DNA of 64,000 nucleotides from Alphaproteobacteria bacterium (GCA_028285305.1 JANQPV010000021.1:82184-146183), one strand, 5' to 3'; positions 26,022-36,067 are shown, numbered from the stretch's first letter. Numbers and translations are program-made. Notes: a model not told the origin generated them from the letters alone.

Positions 26022-28376
26022 ATGAGTGATCACACTGCTGAATATCAGAACGGCAACGGAGGTTTGGTTGCGGGCTATGCACGCCTGATTGTAAATTTGC
26101 GATGGCTGGTGATTTTGATCATGTTGGGGGTGGTCGGTTTTGTTGGGAGCGGCGGCCGGTTCATCGAATTCTCGGGTAACTACCGTTACTTTTTTGATGA
26201 GGGTAATCCCTACCTCCAAGCGTTCGATAAGATCGAGAAGACCTATTCCAAGTTGGATTCCATCATCTGGGCCATTCAACATGATGAGTTGGATGCCACG
26301 GAACAGGAAGTGGCGCAAATCGTCTACGACTTAACGGAACGGGGATGGCAAGCGCCTTATAGCATTCGCGTCGATTCGTATACAAACTTTCAATACACGC
26401 AAGCGTTTGAAGATGATTTGGTGGTTGAAGATCTCGTAGATGATCCGTCGACAATCGATCGTGCCCGCGCGGAAGAGTTGAAAAAGATCATCGACCAGGA
26501 ACCTGCGCTCGCGAAGCGCATGTTATCCGAAGACGACAAAACCACCATCGTCATGGTGACCTTGAAGATGGACCAGGACAACAATGCGGCCGTGATGGAG
26601 ATCATGAATTATGCGTGGGCCGAGGCCGACCGCATCATGGCCGAGAATCCCAATGTCCATGTGGCCGTCTCAGGGTCTGTCGGCATTGCGCATTCTTTTA
26701 TCACATCCGCCCAGCATGACGTAACGACGCTGTTTCCGATTGTGATCGTCATGCTTGTTTTGGCGATGTATCTCTTGACCCGGTCAATCCCCGGGACGCT
26801 TGCAACGCTTCTGGTGGTATTGCCTGCGGCGATCATGACCATGGGGACCGCCGGATGGTTGGGGATACAGCTCTCGCCGCCTTCCGCCAATGCGCCCACT
26901 TTGGTCTTGACGGTCGCGGTTGCGGACTCGATCCATATTTTGGTCACGGCACTGATTGCCATGTATCGTGGGCGGGACAAGCATGACGCCATCGTTGAGA
27001 GTTTGCGTGTGAATTGGGGACCGGTCATGTTGACCAGCGTCACCACGGCGATCGGGTTCGCCAGTCTTAACTTCGCGGAAGCGCCACCGTTCCGGGATCT
27101 GGGCACTCTCTCGGCGATCGGTGCGCTTTACGCCTGGATCTTGTCGATCACTCTCTTCCCGGCACTCTTGGCTGTTCTTCCGCTCAAGGCGCGAGGCAGT
27201 CTGGAAGGCCAAAGCCGCTTCATGGAGAGTTTCGGCAGAGGGGTGTTGGCGGTTCGCTACCCTCTTTTGATAATTCTCGCAGGCGTCATCGGCTGGTCGG
27301 CCTATGCCATCCAAAGCATCGAATTCAATGACAACTACGTTGAGTACTTCGATGAGCGCGTTCGCTTCCGCGTTGATAGCGACTGGATGGACGAAAATAC
27401 AACCGGTGTTGCCCAGCTCAATTACTCCATGGAGGCGGGGCGCTACGGGAATGTGTCTCACCCTGAGTATTTGCGACTCATTGATGACTTTGCCGAGTGG
27501 GCGCGAGAGCAACCCCGGGTCGAGCACGTGGCCGTCTTTTCCGATGTGATGAAACGCGTCAATAAAAGTATGCACGGGGATGATTGGGACTATTACAGGA
27601 TTCCAGACTCAACGGAGGCAGGTGCGCAATATCTCCTGCTCTATGAGATGAGTTTGCCCTACGGCTTGGATCTGAACGACCAGGTGAATATCGATAAAAC
27701 CGCGACGCGCTTGATCGTCACATTGGGGAACCTGACGACAAAACAAATAGGTGAGTTTGAGGCTGCCTCCAACGCATGGATGGAGGCCAATATGCCTGAA
27801 GACATGCGGGCAAATCCGGCCGGCCAGTATCTGATGTTCTCCTACATCAACTTCACAAACTTTGAGCAAATGAGAACGGGGACGTTGATTGCTCTACTGA
27901 TCATTTCGTTCTGTCTTATGGTTTCTCTACGCAGTTTCAAACTTGGTCTGATCAGCTTGGTTCCAAATGTGGCGCCTCCTTTGGTCGCTTTTGGGCTCTT
28001 TACGCTCTATTCTGTTGAGGTTGGCTTCTGGTCGTCGTTTATTGTTGTCGTTGCACTCGGCCTTATTGTTGATGCGACCGTTCACTTCCTCAGCAAATAC
28101 AAGCGCGCCAAAGTCGAACTGGGGTATTCGACCCGCGATTCCATCGTCTATGCCTATGGGACTGTAGGGACGGCTTTGTTCGTTGCGACCCTTGCGCTCA
28201 TCGCCGGGTTTGGCGTCTTGGCCTACTCGTTTTGGACCATCAACAAGATGCTTGGCATAATGGTCTCTCTCACCATCGCGGTGGCCTTCATTATCGATAT
28301 GTTGATTTTGCCGGCGCTGTTGATGCTCTTCGACGGGGATGGGAAAAAGGAAAGTCAAAAAATAGCCACCGCCTAG
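26022..28376 (+). CDS. RND/MMPL-family transporter
   Basis: A 784-residue RND-superfamily permease of the short MMPL/HpnN-like type, without membrane-fusion partner. It has two halves, each one helix plus a periplasmic domain plus five helices. Acidic residues in the middle helices are seen in VADSIHILV (first half, near 305) and GLIVDATVHFL (second half, near 683), the proton-relay positions of the family. Such proteins move hopanoids, lipids or other hydrophobic compounds to the outer membrane. It follows tetR by 50 bases and precedes a LolA-like protein and a beta-barrel protein, which together form a plausible trans-envelope route. Confidence 0.88.
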   Translation: MSDHTAEYQNGNGGLVAGYARLIVNLRWLVILIMLGVVGFVGSGGRFIEFSGNYRYFFDEGNPYLQAFDKIEKTYSKLDSIIWAIQHDELDATEQEVAQIVYDLTERGWQAPYSIRVDSYTNFQYTQAFEDDLVVEDLVDDPSTIDRARAEELKKIIDQEPALAKRMLSEDDKTTIVMVTLKMDQDNNAAVMEIMNYAWAEADRIMAENPNVHVAVSGSVGIAHSFITSAQHDVTTLFPIVIVMLVLAMYLLTRSIPGTLATLLVVLPAAIMTMGTAGWLGIQLSPPSANAPTLVLTVAVADSIHILVTALIAMYRGRDKHDAIVESLRVNWGPVMLTSVTTAIGFASLNFAEAPPFRDLGTLSAIGALYAWILSITLFPALLAVLPLKARGSLEGQSRFMESFGRGVLAVRYPLLIILAGVIGWSAYAIQSIEFNDNYVEYFDERVRFRVDSDWMDENTTGVAQLNYSMEAGRYGNVSHPEYLRLIDDFAEWAREQPRVEHVAVFSDVMKRVNKSMHGDDWDYYRIPDSTEAGAQYLLLYEMSLPYGLDLNDQVNIDKTATRLIVTLGNLTTKQIGEFEAASNAWMEANMPEDMRANPAGQYLMFSYINFTNFEQMRTGTLIALLIISFCLMVSLRSFKLGLISLVPNVAPPLVAFGLFTLYSVEVGFWSSFIVVVALGLIVDATVHFLSKYKRAKVELGYSTRDSIVYAYGTVGTALFVATLALIAGFGVLAYSFWTINKMLGIMVSLTIAVAFIIDMLILPALLMLFDGDGKKESQKIATA

Positions 28377-28459
28377 CCGAACAGTGTCATACAACACTGC
28401 ATGCTGGTGACGATGTAGTAGACTATTGAGAATAGGACGTAGAAGAAGGAAGTAAACGC

Positions 28460-29281
28460 ATGAAACTCAAGGCCTTTTTGGGAACGATTGCCGTCACAAT
28501 GACCGCGGCGGGAGCGGCATCTGCCGAGTTGCAATTCTCAGATGACCCCACGGTCAAGGGGAGACAAATCGCTGAAGAGTCGGACCGCCGGGACCAAGGG
28601 TTCAAAGACAGCGAGTCCGAAATGCTGATGATCCTCGAAAACGAATACGGCGAGACCAGTCAGCGCGAATTGCGTCAAAAGACCCTTGAAGTTCCCGATC
28701 CCAATCTTGGCGACAAGTCGATGATCGTCTTTGATGTGCCCAAGGACGTCGAGGGTACATCTCTTTTGACGCATGCGAAAATTCTGGATCCGGACGATCA
28801 GTGGATGTTTTTACCGGCGGTGAAGCGGGTGAAGCGGATCTCTTCTTCCAACAAGTCGGGCCCGTTTATGGGCAGCGAGTTCGCCTTCGAGGACTTCTCT
28901 TCGCAAGAAGTGGGCAAATACGATTACAAATGGCTGCGCGACGAACCATGCCCGGAGCCGGTGGCGGACCGCACCTGTCATGTGGGCGAACGCTATCCCC
29001 TCTATGAAAACTCTGGCTACACCAAACAGATTTCGTGGACGGACACGACCGATTACCAAGCGCGCAAGGTTGAATATTACGATCGCAAAGGGGATCACCT
29101 GAAGACACTGTGGCTGCGTGATTACAAGCAATATTTGGGACAGTATTGGCGAGCGCACGAGCTTTACATGGAAAATCATGTTAAGGGTAAAAAGACCACG
29201 CTGAAATGGCTGAACTACCAATTTCAAGTGGGTCTTGACGATCAGGACTTCTCTGAGGCGAGCTTGAAACGCGCTCGTTAA
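28460..29281 (+). CDS. LolA-like outer membrane lipoprotein-sorting protein
   Basis: A 273-residue periplasmic protein with signal peptide (about residues 1-22, ending GAASA). The mature sequence matches the LolA-like family often called outer membrane lipoprotein-sorting protein, with the typical segment DPDDQWMFLPAVKRVKRISSSNKSGPFMGSEFAFED near 112-148. Two cysteines (near 174 and 180) could form a disulfide. The family adopts a half-barrel lipid-binding fold and is almost always encoded beside an RND transporter. It probably shuttles the RND substrate across the periplasm. Confidence 0.87.
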   Translation: MKLKAFLGTIAVTMTAAGAASAELQFSDDPTVKGRQIAEESDRRDQGFKDSESEMLMILENEYGETSQRELRQKTLEVPDPNLGDKSMIVFDVPKDVEGTSLLTHAKILDPDDQWMFLPAVKRVKRISSSNKSGPFMGSEFAFEDFSSQEVGKYDYKWLRDEPCPEPVADRTCHVGERYPLYENSGYTKQISWTDTTDYQARKVEYYDRKGDHLKTLWLRDYKQYLGQYWRAHELYMENHVKGKKTTLKWLNYQFQVGLDDQDFSEASLKRAR

Positions 29282-29318
29282 ACGGAGGAGCGGGGGGCAG
29301 CGAAATGGGGATCGCGTC

Positions 29319-30527
29319 ATGTTGAAGGTCAGGCCAAGTCTATTGGCGATTGGCGTCTGCATGGGACTCGGGTCCCCGTTGGCGGCCGAAGACATGGACC
29401 TTGATCTTTCCGGGTTTATCGAGCCCGAGATCCGCTACTTCATCGAAGACGGCAGCGACCCTAAGCAAGACGAATACAATCTGTCGCTGTCGGTAGATCT
29501 CGAAGTGGAGATGCTCTGGGGCCGGGACCGCCAATTGGTCATCAATCCGTTTGGCCGAGTGGACCAAAACGATCCTAACCGCACCCACGTGGACCTGAGA
29601 GAGTTTAAGTACCTCCACGTCTTTCCAAATGATTGGGAAGTGCGCGTCGGTGTCGACCGTGTTTTTTGGGGGGTAACGGAATCGATCCACGTCATCGACA
29701 TCATCAATCAGACGGACCAGGTCGAGAACGTGGATGACGAAGATGCGCTTGGTCAGCCCATGGTGAAACTCGGTATACCTACCGACTTGGGTTTGTTTGA
29801 ATTCTACTATTTGCCCTATTCGAGGGAACGGACCTTTCCAAGCCGGGCAGGGCGTCCGCGCACGGATTTTCTTGTGGATGTTGACAATCCGGTTTTTGAA
29901 AGCCCCGCAGAGAATTGGAATCAAGACTTTGCCGTGCGCTGGAGTCAATTCATCGGCGCCTTCGATATTGGTGTTTCGCATTTTTCAGGAACCGGCCGGG
30001 ACCCTATCTTTCGTCCGACCTTTACGGGGACGGAAGTGAAACTGACACCGTTCTATCCGCAGATCGATCAGTCGTCTGTTGATGTACAAGCGACCATCGG
30101 ACCGGTCCTCTACAAATTTGAGGGTTTCTCAAGAAACGAATTTGGTGAGCGCTACTACGCAGCGACAGGAGGGATCGAGTATTCCTTCTATCAAGCGTTC
30201 GGGACCCAAGGCGATTTGGGGATCGTCGCGGAATATGTCTACGACAGCCGAGGCAACGAAGAGGCGACGACGCCCTTTGCCAATGACGCGTTTTTGGGGT
30301 TCCGCTGGGCTCAGAACAATGAGCAAAGCGCGACCCTCTTGGTGGGGAGCCTTGTCGATGTGGAGACGGGCGCCATGTCCATCGGGCTGGAGGCGGAAAC
30401 AAGGTACCGGCAAAACTACTTCATCACGCTGGAAGGACGCTTTTTCAGCAATATCCCGGACGATGATCTTCTCTTTAGCTCCGCCGATGATGGGTTCATG
30501 CAGCTGCGCGTGCAGAGGTTCTTTTAA
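29319..30527 (+). CDS. Outer-membrane beta-barrel protein (DUF1302-like)
   Basis: A 402-residue protein: signal peptide about residues 1-22 (ending LAAE), then alternating short strands rich in aromatic and acidic residues, ending in a C-terminal Phe (MQLRVQRFF) as in outer-membrane barrels. It resembles the DUF1302/porin-like proteins encoded next to RND and LolA-like genes. It is the last gene of the tetR-RND-lolA-like run (38-base gap), so it is likely the outer-membrane exit or acceptor of the exported compound. The exact family assignment is uncertain. Confidence 0.78.
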   Translation: MLKVRPSLLAIGVCMGLGSPLAAEDMDLDLSGFIEPEIRYFIEDGSDPKQDEYNLSLSVDLEVEMLWGRDRQLVINPFGRVDQNDPNRTHVDLREFKYLHVFPNDWEVRVGVDRVFWGVTESIHVIDIINQTDQVENVDDEDALGQPMVKLGIPTDLGLFEFYYLPYSRERTFPSRAGRPRTDFLVDVDNPVFESPAENWNQDFAVRWSQFIGAFDIGVSHFSGTGRDPIFRPTFTGTEVKLTPFYPQIDQSSVDVQATIGPVLYKFEGFSRNEFGERYYAATGGIEYSFYQAFGTQGDLGIVAEYVYDSRGNEEATTPFANDAFLGFRWAQNNEQSATLLVGSLVDVETGAMSIGLEAETRYRQNYFITLEGRFFSNIPDDDLLFSSADDGFMQLRVQRFF

Positions 30528-30625
30528 GGTCATCAACTCTGTGAGCCACGCCTTTGTGTGTCTTTGCCTTTGCGAAAAGGTCGTGGTAAGCGCTTGGCGA
30601 TTGATGAGCTAAGCAGAGAGCTTTC

Positions 30626-31939
30626 ATGGGAAAAGTCGGATTTGTGAGCTTGGGATGCCCAAAAGCCCTGGTGGACTCCGAGCGCATCCTCAGCAAGCTG
30701 AGAGCGGATGGCTACGAGGTGGCGTCGGACTACGAGGGCGCCGACGTGGTCGTCGTGAACACGTGCGGGTTTCTCAACAGCGCAAAGGAAGAATCGCTGG
30801 GTGCCATCGGCGAGGCGATGACCGCAAATGGGCGGGTAATTGTCACCGGATGCCTGGGTGCAAATCCGGAGGAGGTGACAGGGGCCTATCCAAACGTTCT
30901 TTCGGTGACGGGACCCCATCAATATGAGGCGGTGGTCGGCGCCGTTCATGATGCTCTTCCTCCGCCCCAAGATAAATTTACCTCCCTTATTCCGCCGGAA
31001 GGCGTGAAGCTTACACCGCGCCATTACGCCTATCTGAAGATTTCCGAGGGGTGCAACCATCGCTGCAGCTTTTGCATTATTCCGCATTTGCGCGGCGACC
31101 TTGTCAGCAGGCCTATTGATGCGGTGCTGAAAGAAGCGGAAAGACTGACCCAAGCTGGTGTCAAAGAGCTGCTTGTCATCTCACAAGACACGAGCGCCTA
31201 CGGCCTTGACGTCAATTACGCCGAGCGAGAATGGAGAGGTCAATCCTATCGGTCCAACTTTTATGATTTGTGCCGCGGATTAGGGGAGTTGGGAGATTGG
31301 GTGAGGCTGCATTATGTCTACCCCTATCCTCATGTGGATGACGTCATCCCGCTGATGGCAGAAGGCGTCATCCTTCCGTATCTGGATATTCCGTTCCAAC
31401 ATGCAAGTCCGCGGGTCCTGAAAGCCATGCGCCGGCCGGCAAGGGAAGATCGGGTCCTGGAGCGTATTCACTCCTGGCGTGCCCAGTGTCCGGATTTAAC
31501 GATCCGTTCCACATTCATCGTGGGCTTCCCCGGTGAAACGGAGGAGGATTTTGAGCATCTTTTGGCGTGGCTAGATGAGGCGGAAATCGAACGGGCCGGC
31601 TGCTTCAAGTATGAGCCTGTAGACGGGGCTGCCGCGAACGATCTCCCCGGTGCCGTTCCAGAGGAAGTGAAAGAGGAGCGCTATCATCGTTTCATGATCC
31701 GGCAACAAGAGGTCAGTACACGCTGCCTTTCATCGAAGATCGGCAAAACACTGGACGTGCTGATCGATGAGGTGGACGAAGAAGGTGCTATCGGCCGTAG
31801 TAAAGGCGATGCCCCCGAAATTGATGGCTGTGTTTACCTTAATGGCGACACCGATCTCGTGCCCGGTGAAATCGTTTCTGTGTCGATCGAGCATGCGGAT
31901 GAGTACGACCTGTGGGGGTCGCGGCCCTCCGTTTCGTGA
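30626..31939 (+). CDS. rimO: Ribosomal protein S12 methylthiotransferase RimO
   Basis: A 437-residue radical-SAM enzyme that methylthiolates an aspartate of ribosomal protein S12. Domains in order: UPF0004 N-domain with its cluster cysteines (SLGCPK, NTCGF, VTGCLG), the radical-SAM domain with CNHRCSFC (Cys143, Cys147, Cys150), and a C-terminal TRAM domain from about 370. The N-terminal [15 protein letters not shown] is the RimO hallmark that separates it from MiaB. It is a stand-alone housekeeping gene. Confidence 0.95.
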   Translation: MGKVGFVSLGCPKALVDSERILSKLRADGYEVASDYEGADVVVVNTCGFLNSAKEESLGAIGEAMTANGRVIVTGCLGANPEEVTGAYPNVLSVTGPHQYEAVVGAVHDALPPPQDKFTSLIPPEGVKLTPRHYAYLKISEGCNHRCSFCIIPHLRGDLVSRPIDAVLKEAERLTQAGVKELLVISQDTSAYGLDVNYAEREWRGQSYRSNFYDLCRGLGELGDWVRLHYVYPYPHVDDVIPLMAEGVILPYLDIPFQHASPRVLKAMRRPAREDRVLERIHSWRAQCPDLTIRSTFIVGFPGETEEDFEHLLAWLDEAEIERAGCFKYEPVDGAAANDLPGAVPEEVKEERYHRFMIRQQEVSTRCLSSKIGKTLDVLIDEVDEEGAIGRSKGDAPEIDGCVYLNGDTDLVPGEIVSVSIEHADEYDLWGSRPSVS

Positions 31940-32060
31940 GAATTTTAGACGTTCGTTTCACTCAAAATTAGCCATCGGCGTCGTTCCGCTTACTGTAAGT
32001 TAGCGCACGCTCTGTAACCTAGCGGTCCATCTTGACTGTATGAGTTGCGGAGTACGAGTT

Positions 32061-33806
32061 ATGAACGCCTTAACCCAGCGGGCATGGCACGACGGTGCCG
32101 TGCGTTCACCGGCGGATAGTATTCAGCTTTGCTTCCGCGATCCTGACATGGAAGTTCTCTCCCGCGGCGCAAGAACGTGGTATGTGTCCGGCGCCCGGTT
32201 CAATCCCGATGAAATGTGGCGCTATCGGATCGATCAACCCGGGGTCGAGGAGTCTCTCTGCCGTCAGTGGAAGGATGTCATTATCGTGCGGACGGAATTG
32301 GGTCCGGACGGTAACATTGCCGAAGTCAAATGTTGGAAGGGGCTCACTGCCGGCTACGATCTTTACTACGGCCAAGATGCACATGGGCACCTGGTGCTGG
32401 CGGACAATTTCGGTGATATCTGCCGCGCGCTGCCTCAAAACAAGCGGGTCCTGTCTGAGAACGGGGCCCTTGATCATTTGCTCTTTCGCGCCGTGCCGAC
32501 CGAGGAAACCCATTTGGAGAGCGTACGGCGCGTCGGGTTTGGATGCAGTTTGGCCTTTAGAGCAGATGGGTTTGTCCACCAATATCGGCGTTTCGATCGG
32601 GTGAGCGCCGCGTTGGGTTCGCAGCCGCGCGATCGATACATAGATGCGATCGAAGCTGCGCTCGCCCATTCGATGGCCGGGTTATCGACGACTGAGCGAA
32701 CCGCGACGCTTTTTACAGGTGGAATCGATTCAACGTTGGTGCAGAGCTTTTCAGAAGGGGCAAGCACGCCGATCAACGTCGAACCGGAATGCTTAAGCGA
32801 AAGTTGGCAATTCCAACTCGACTATGCCCGCCAAGCCGCCGAATTGACTGGCAAAGAATTGGTCGGTGTGCCTGTGTCATTGAAAGACACGCGGGACCAA
32901 ATCCTGTCCGCTATTCGTCTTGCCGGCTTACCTCAAAGAGATTTTCACACCTTGTTGTGGCCCAGTGCGTTCCGCGCCGATTATGATCTCTATTTGACTG
33001 GGGAGCGTGCGGATGCCCTCTTTGGTTCAAAAGGCGCCAGAGAAGCAAAAGCAGCGTATTGGCTCCTGTGTACAGTGCCCGGACTGTTCAATGGGGACGC
33101 CCCACCTGGCGCTTTGAAGGGGGGCGCCCAAGTTCAGTTGTGGAAGGCCGGAAACAGGCTGGCCAAGCATGCGGGCGATCCATTCGGATTTGCATCTATT
33201 CGTTCGTGTGGGGACTATACAAATCTGCCTTGGCTTGAAAAGGTCTTCGGCACTGAGCGTGTGCGCGCGCGCATCGAGAACCGTTTCAAATCCTATTTGC
33301 GTCAGATTGATCCTGGCGCCATACCTCGGCATCCGTTCTATCGGCGTCTGTTCCTTGCCCATTGGACGACTTTTTGGTCCACAGAGGAACTGGCACGCAT
33401 GCGCCAGATTGCGCATGCGTTAGGCAAGACGGTGTATGCGCCGTTCGCCGCCGGTCCGGTCGTAGATGTCAGTTGCGCCATTCCCGCAGCCGACAAATAT
33501 GTGCGGGCCTTTCTGACCAAACACCTCCTGAAGGCGCTTTTGCATAAGCGTGTGCCTGGCTACCCGACCAGTCAAAGAAAAGGGGTGACGGGGCTCGACT
33601 TTGGCAAGCTCTATCGGTCCGGGGACTTAGGAAATATTTGGGAAGACTACGACGTTCCCGACTTCGTTCCTGCGGAGTGGAAAGATACCGCACTAAAGGC
33701 GAGCACCAAACCTTCAGCGCCTCTGCCAGAGCTGTGTTGGCCGATTGCGAACCTTTCCATATGGAAAAAGGAAGTACTCGATCCGATGGCGGACAGCCGT
33801 TCCTGA
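32061..33806 (+). CDS. Orphan asparagine-synthetase-like protein
   Basis: A 581-residue protein with two domains. The N-terminal part (about 1-190) resembles a class II glutamine amidotransferase (DLYYGQDAHGHLVLADNFGD near 100-120) but begins MNALTQ and has no Cys at position 2. The asparagine-synthase domain follows with the PP-loop TLFTGGIDSTL near 216-226. The ATG at 32061 was preferred since CGGAG lies 8 bases before it. Without the Cys it cannot be a normal glutamine-dependent enzyme; it may use ammonia or form amides in a modified product, as AsnB-like enzymes of peptide or cell-wall pathways do. No precursor peptide or partner gene is evident. Confidence 0.8.
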   Translation: MNALTQRAWHDGAVRSPADSIQLCFRDPDMEVLSRGARTWYVSGARFNPDEMWRYRIDQPGVEESLCRQWKDVIIVRTELGPDGNIAEVKCWKGLTAGYDLYYGQDAHGHLVLADNFGDICRALPQNKRVLSENGALDHLLFRAVPTEETHLESVRRVGFGCSLAFRADGFVHQYRRFDRVSAALGSQPRDRYIDAIEAALAHSMAGLSTTERTATLFTGGIDSTLVQSFSEGASTPINVEPECLSESWQFQLDYARQAAELTGKELVGVPVSLKDTRDQILSAIRLAGLPQRDFHTLLWPSAFRADYDLYLTGERADALFGSKGAREAKAAYWLLCTVPGLFNGDAPPGALKGGAQVQLWKAGNRLAKHAGDPFGFASIRSCGDYTNLPWLEKVFGTERVRARIENRFKSYLRQIDPGAIPRHPFYRRLFLAHWTTFWSTEELARMRQIAHALGKTVYAPFAAGPVVDVSCAIPAADKYVRAFLTKHLLKALLHKRVPGYPTSQRKGVTGLDFGKLYRSGDLGNIWEDYDVPDFVPAEWKDTALKASTKPSAPLPELCWPIANLSIWKKEVLDPMADSRS

Positions 33807-33816
33807 CTCCGAATTG

Positions 33817-34863
33817 TCAATTGGTTTTGGGCGTCGCCCCTTGTACAGCGGTCTCGCCGTCTTCGTCCCGGCGCGATGAGCTCGGCTGTAGATAAGACTT
33901 GAGTATCGCAAGAATCCTTTCCGCCGGCCGCCAGTAGGCTTGCCAAAGCGTATTGTATTGCTGCGGCAAGTCCGTATCGACACCAATCTCCAGAGTTTCA
34001 CGCTCTTTTGGTACATAGAGCGTGCCGAACATCCAATCCCAGATGGCGAACGTCTGACCAAAGTTCTTGTCATAATGATGCTTGGCTGCCGAGTGGTGTA
34101 TTTGGTGCTGTGCCGGAGAAACTAGGATCCTGCTGAGAATGGGGCCGTAACAAATCCAGATATGGGAATGGCGGAAATTCGCCGTGAAATTGAAAAGGGC
34201 TGCCACAGCGTTGATGCCCAAAATCTTCCAGACAGTTGGATCATCGCCGAGCAACCAAAAAGCAGGCGCGATGAGAACGCCGACAATCAGGGAGCGAATG
34301 ATCGCCCTGTTCACGTCGTAGATGGGATGCTTACGGTGCTGGGTTAGGGGCGTGAGAACCTCCGCGCTGTGATGGACACGGTGGATCTCCCAGAGAATTG
34401 GAATCCGGTGGTGAATCGCATGGTTGGCAAATGACCCGAAGTCGCCAACCATCACGGAGTAAAACGTGAAGGCAACGATCACCAGAGGCGTATACTGAAT
34501 GTCGAACGGAGCGAAGCCGACGGTCGATTCAATCAACTGAAGGGTCCAGTTGGCGACCAGCAGGGTGCCGAACACTAAACCGACAAAGCGCGTGAGCCCA
34601 AAGAAACGGTTGACGAGATAGAGCTTTAGGTCGAGCAGTGTCGAATTGTTCAAATAGTGGTCCTTGGGAAACACGAACCGCAAACAACCTAAGAACGACT
34701 TTTGGCCGGACGTCTTGAGGACGAACAGATACAAGGCCGCGCCCCCCACCAGGAAGGCCAGCAAATACATCCAATAGAACCGCTCAACCGGATTGGTAAA
34801 GAGCGTGTCGTAACGATCCAAATTCCGCCAAAGCAAATCCAAGCCAGTCTCAAACAATGTCAT
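33817..34863 (-). CDS. Sterol desaturase family membrane oxygenase
   Basis: A 348-residue membrane di-iron oxygenase distinct from that at 5321. Hydrophobic helices flank the histidine clusters HAIHH, HRVHHS and HQIHHS, followed by GQTFAIWDWMFGTLYVPKE near 275-293. GGAGCAG precedes the ATG. The family hydroxylates or desaturates sterols, hopanoids or other lipids. It converges on the asparagine-synthetase-like gene (10 bases between stops), so joint transcription is excluded. Confidence 0.87.
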   Translation of the reverse strand: MTLFETGLDLLWRNLDRYDTLFTNPVERFYWMYLLAFLVGGAALYLFVLKTSGQKSFLGCLRFVFPKDHYLNNSTLLDLKLYLVNRFFGLTRFVGLVFGTLLVANWTLQLIESTVGFAPFDIQYTPLVIVAFTFYSVMVGDFGSFANHAIHHRIPILWEIHRVHHSAEVLTPLTQHRKHPIYDVNRAIIRSLIVGVLIAPAFWLLGDDPTVWKILGINAVAALFNFTANFRHSHIWICYGPILSRILVSPAQHQIHHSAAKHHYDKNFGQTFAIWDWMFGTLYVPKERETLEIGVDTDLPQQYNTLWQAYWRPAERILAILKSYLQPSSSRRDEDGETAVQGATPKTN

Positions 34864-35186
34864 TTCTGCTCCCCGTCTGGAGTTTGAAATCCCAAGGCCG
34901 CGCCCTCATGGCTGCAAGAACGGCGCAAACAAAGAGGGTTCCCGAATTGAGACACTTCGAAGCGGGTGAACTCCCCTAAGCGGGGAATGCTATTCAAAAG
35001 GCTTACCAGTTGGTGCGGCAACGTGGGCAGCGTTTACCGCTGTGTCGAGCGGCAGCGTCTGATGGTTGGCGCCCAGCGAACCTGTTTGAATTCTGATTGT
35101 TTTTCGCTAGCGTTTCTTAGGGCGCTGCGGAGTCCTACGAGACTTTCATATCCCTGTCCCGAGCACATCACTCCAGGAGATTAGAT
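34864..35186. other. Intergenic stretch with nothing identified
   Basis: A 323-base gap between divergent genes. It must hold the promoters of the minus-strand desaturase and the plus-strand SDR; the SDR has an AGGAG ribosome site at 35173-35180. I see no repeat, RNA gene or FNR-type box in it. Confidence 0.4.
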
Positions 35187-36023
35187 ATGGACCAGAAGCC
35201 AGTTGCTGTCGTCATTGGCGCCACTTCGAAGTGGCAATCGGACGGGCGGAACACGCGTCTCATCCATGGGGACAGTATTGAGGATGGAGACTTGCCTCTG
35301 TCCGTCCGTTGGGGTCTGGGAGGCGCGTTGGCGTTGAAGTTTGCAGCCGAAGGCTACCATGTTGTTCCGACAACCCGCTCAGCGGCAAACGCAGAAGCTT
35401 TGGCAGAGGGGCTGAGAAGTCAAGATGGCACTTGTTCTGTGATTGAGTTGGATTTGGCATCGCCGGAGTCGATCGAGGCGGCATTCGCCAAAATCCGGGC
35501 CGATGTCGGTGAGCCTGAGGTCGTTATACTCAATGCAGGGTATTTGGACGGCAGGGATCTACCCAAAGACCAAGAGCTGCTTGAACATATGCCCGTGGAG
35601 ATCTTTGAGACGGCTCAGCATGTTTCCAGTCGTGGCCCCTTTCTTGTGGCGAAACAGATTATGCCGGCAATGCGGGAGAGAGGTCGGGGGTCCTTTTTGA
35701 TTACGAACAATGCGGCGTCTCTTCGCGGCCAAAAGCGGTACACCGGACAATCCCTCTATTATCCGCGGGGTATGATGCGTACGCTCGCCCAGGCGCTAAC
35801 GGAGGAGTATTCAGAGTACGGCGTACATATCGCCCATGTGATTGTCGACGGCTTGATCGATTCTCCCGGTACACGGGCCTTGCCGATTGCTCAAAAGCGA
35901 CCTGAGATCATCATGAATCCGGCAGCAATAGCAGATTCCTATTTCTATTTGCATTGTCAGGACAAGTCTTGCTGGACCCACGAAATTCAGCTCACGCCCT
36001 ATTCAACGAAGCCAAGTTTCTAA
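35187..36023 (+). CDS. Aberrant short-chain dehydrogenase/reductase (SDR)
   Basis: A 278-residue SDR-fold protein with two oddities. The nucleotide loop is split: GATSK near 11-15 is followed by about 30 extra residues before GLGGALALKFAAEGYHVV near 44-62. The active site has the Ser (TNNAAS near 178) but the YxxxK motif is replaced by YYPRGMM, so the lysine is missing, perhaps replaced by Arg. The Rossmann strands (VVILNAG near 110-116) are intact. It may bind NAD(P) without normal catalysis or be a specialised subgroup. AGGAG supports the start. Confidence 0.78.
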   Translation: MDQKPVAVVIGATSKWQSDGRNTRLIHGDSIEDGDLPLSVRWGLGGALALKFAAEGYHVVPTTRSAANAEALAEGLRSQDGTCSVIELDLASPESIEAAFAKIRADVGEPEVVILNAGYLDGRDLPKDQELLEHMPVEIFETAQHVSSRGPFLVAKQIMPAMRERGRGSFLITNNAASLRGQKRYTGQSLYYPRGMMRTLAQALTEEYSEYGVHIAHVIVDGLIDSPGTRALPIAQKRPEIIMNPAAIADSYFYLHCQDKSCWTHEIQLTPYSTKPSF

Positions 36024-36067
36024 GTTGGCCTTGGGGTCCGGGACTCCATCTTTGTCGATCGGATGCC

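Noticed and set aside
32061..33806. Lasso-peptide cluster
   Set aside because: No precursor peptide, protease or transporter gene is visible on either side.
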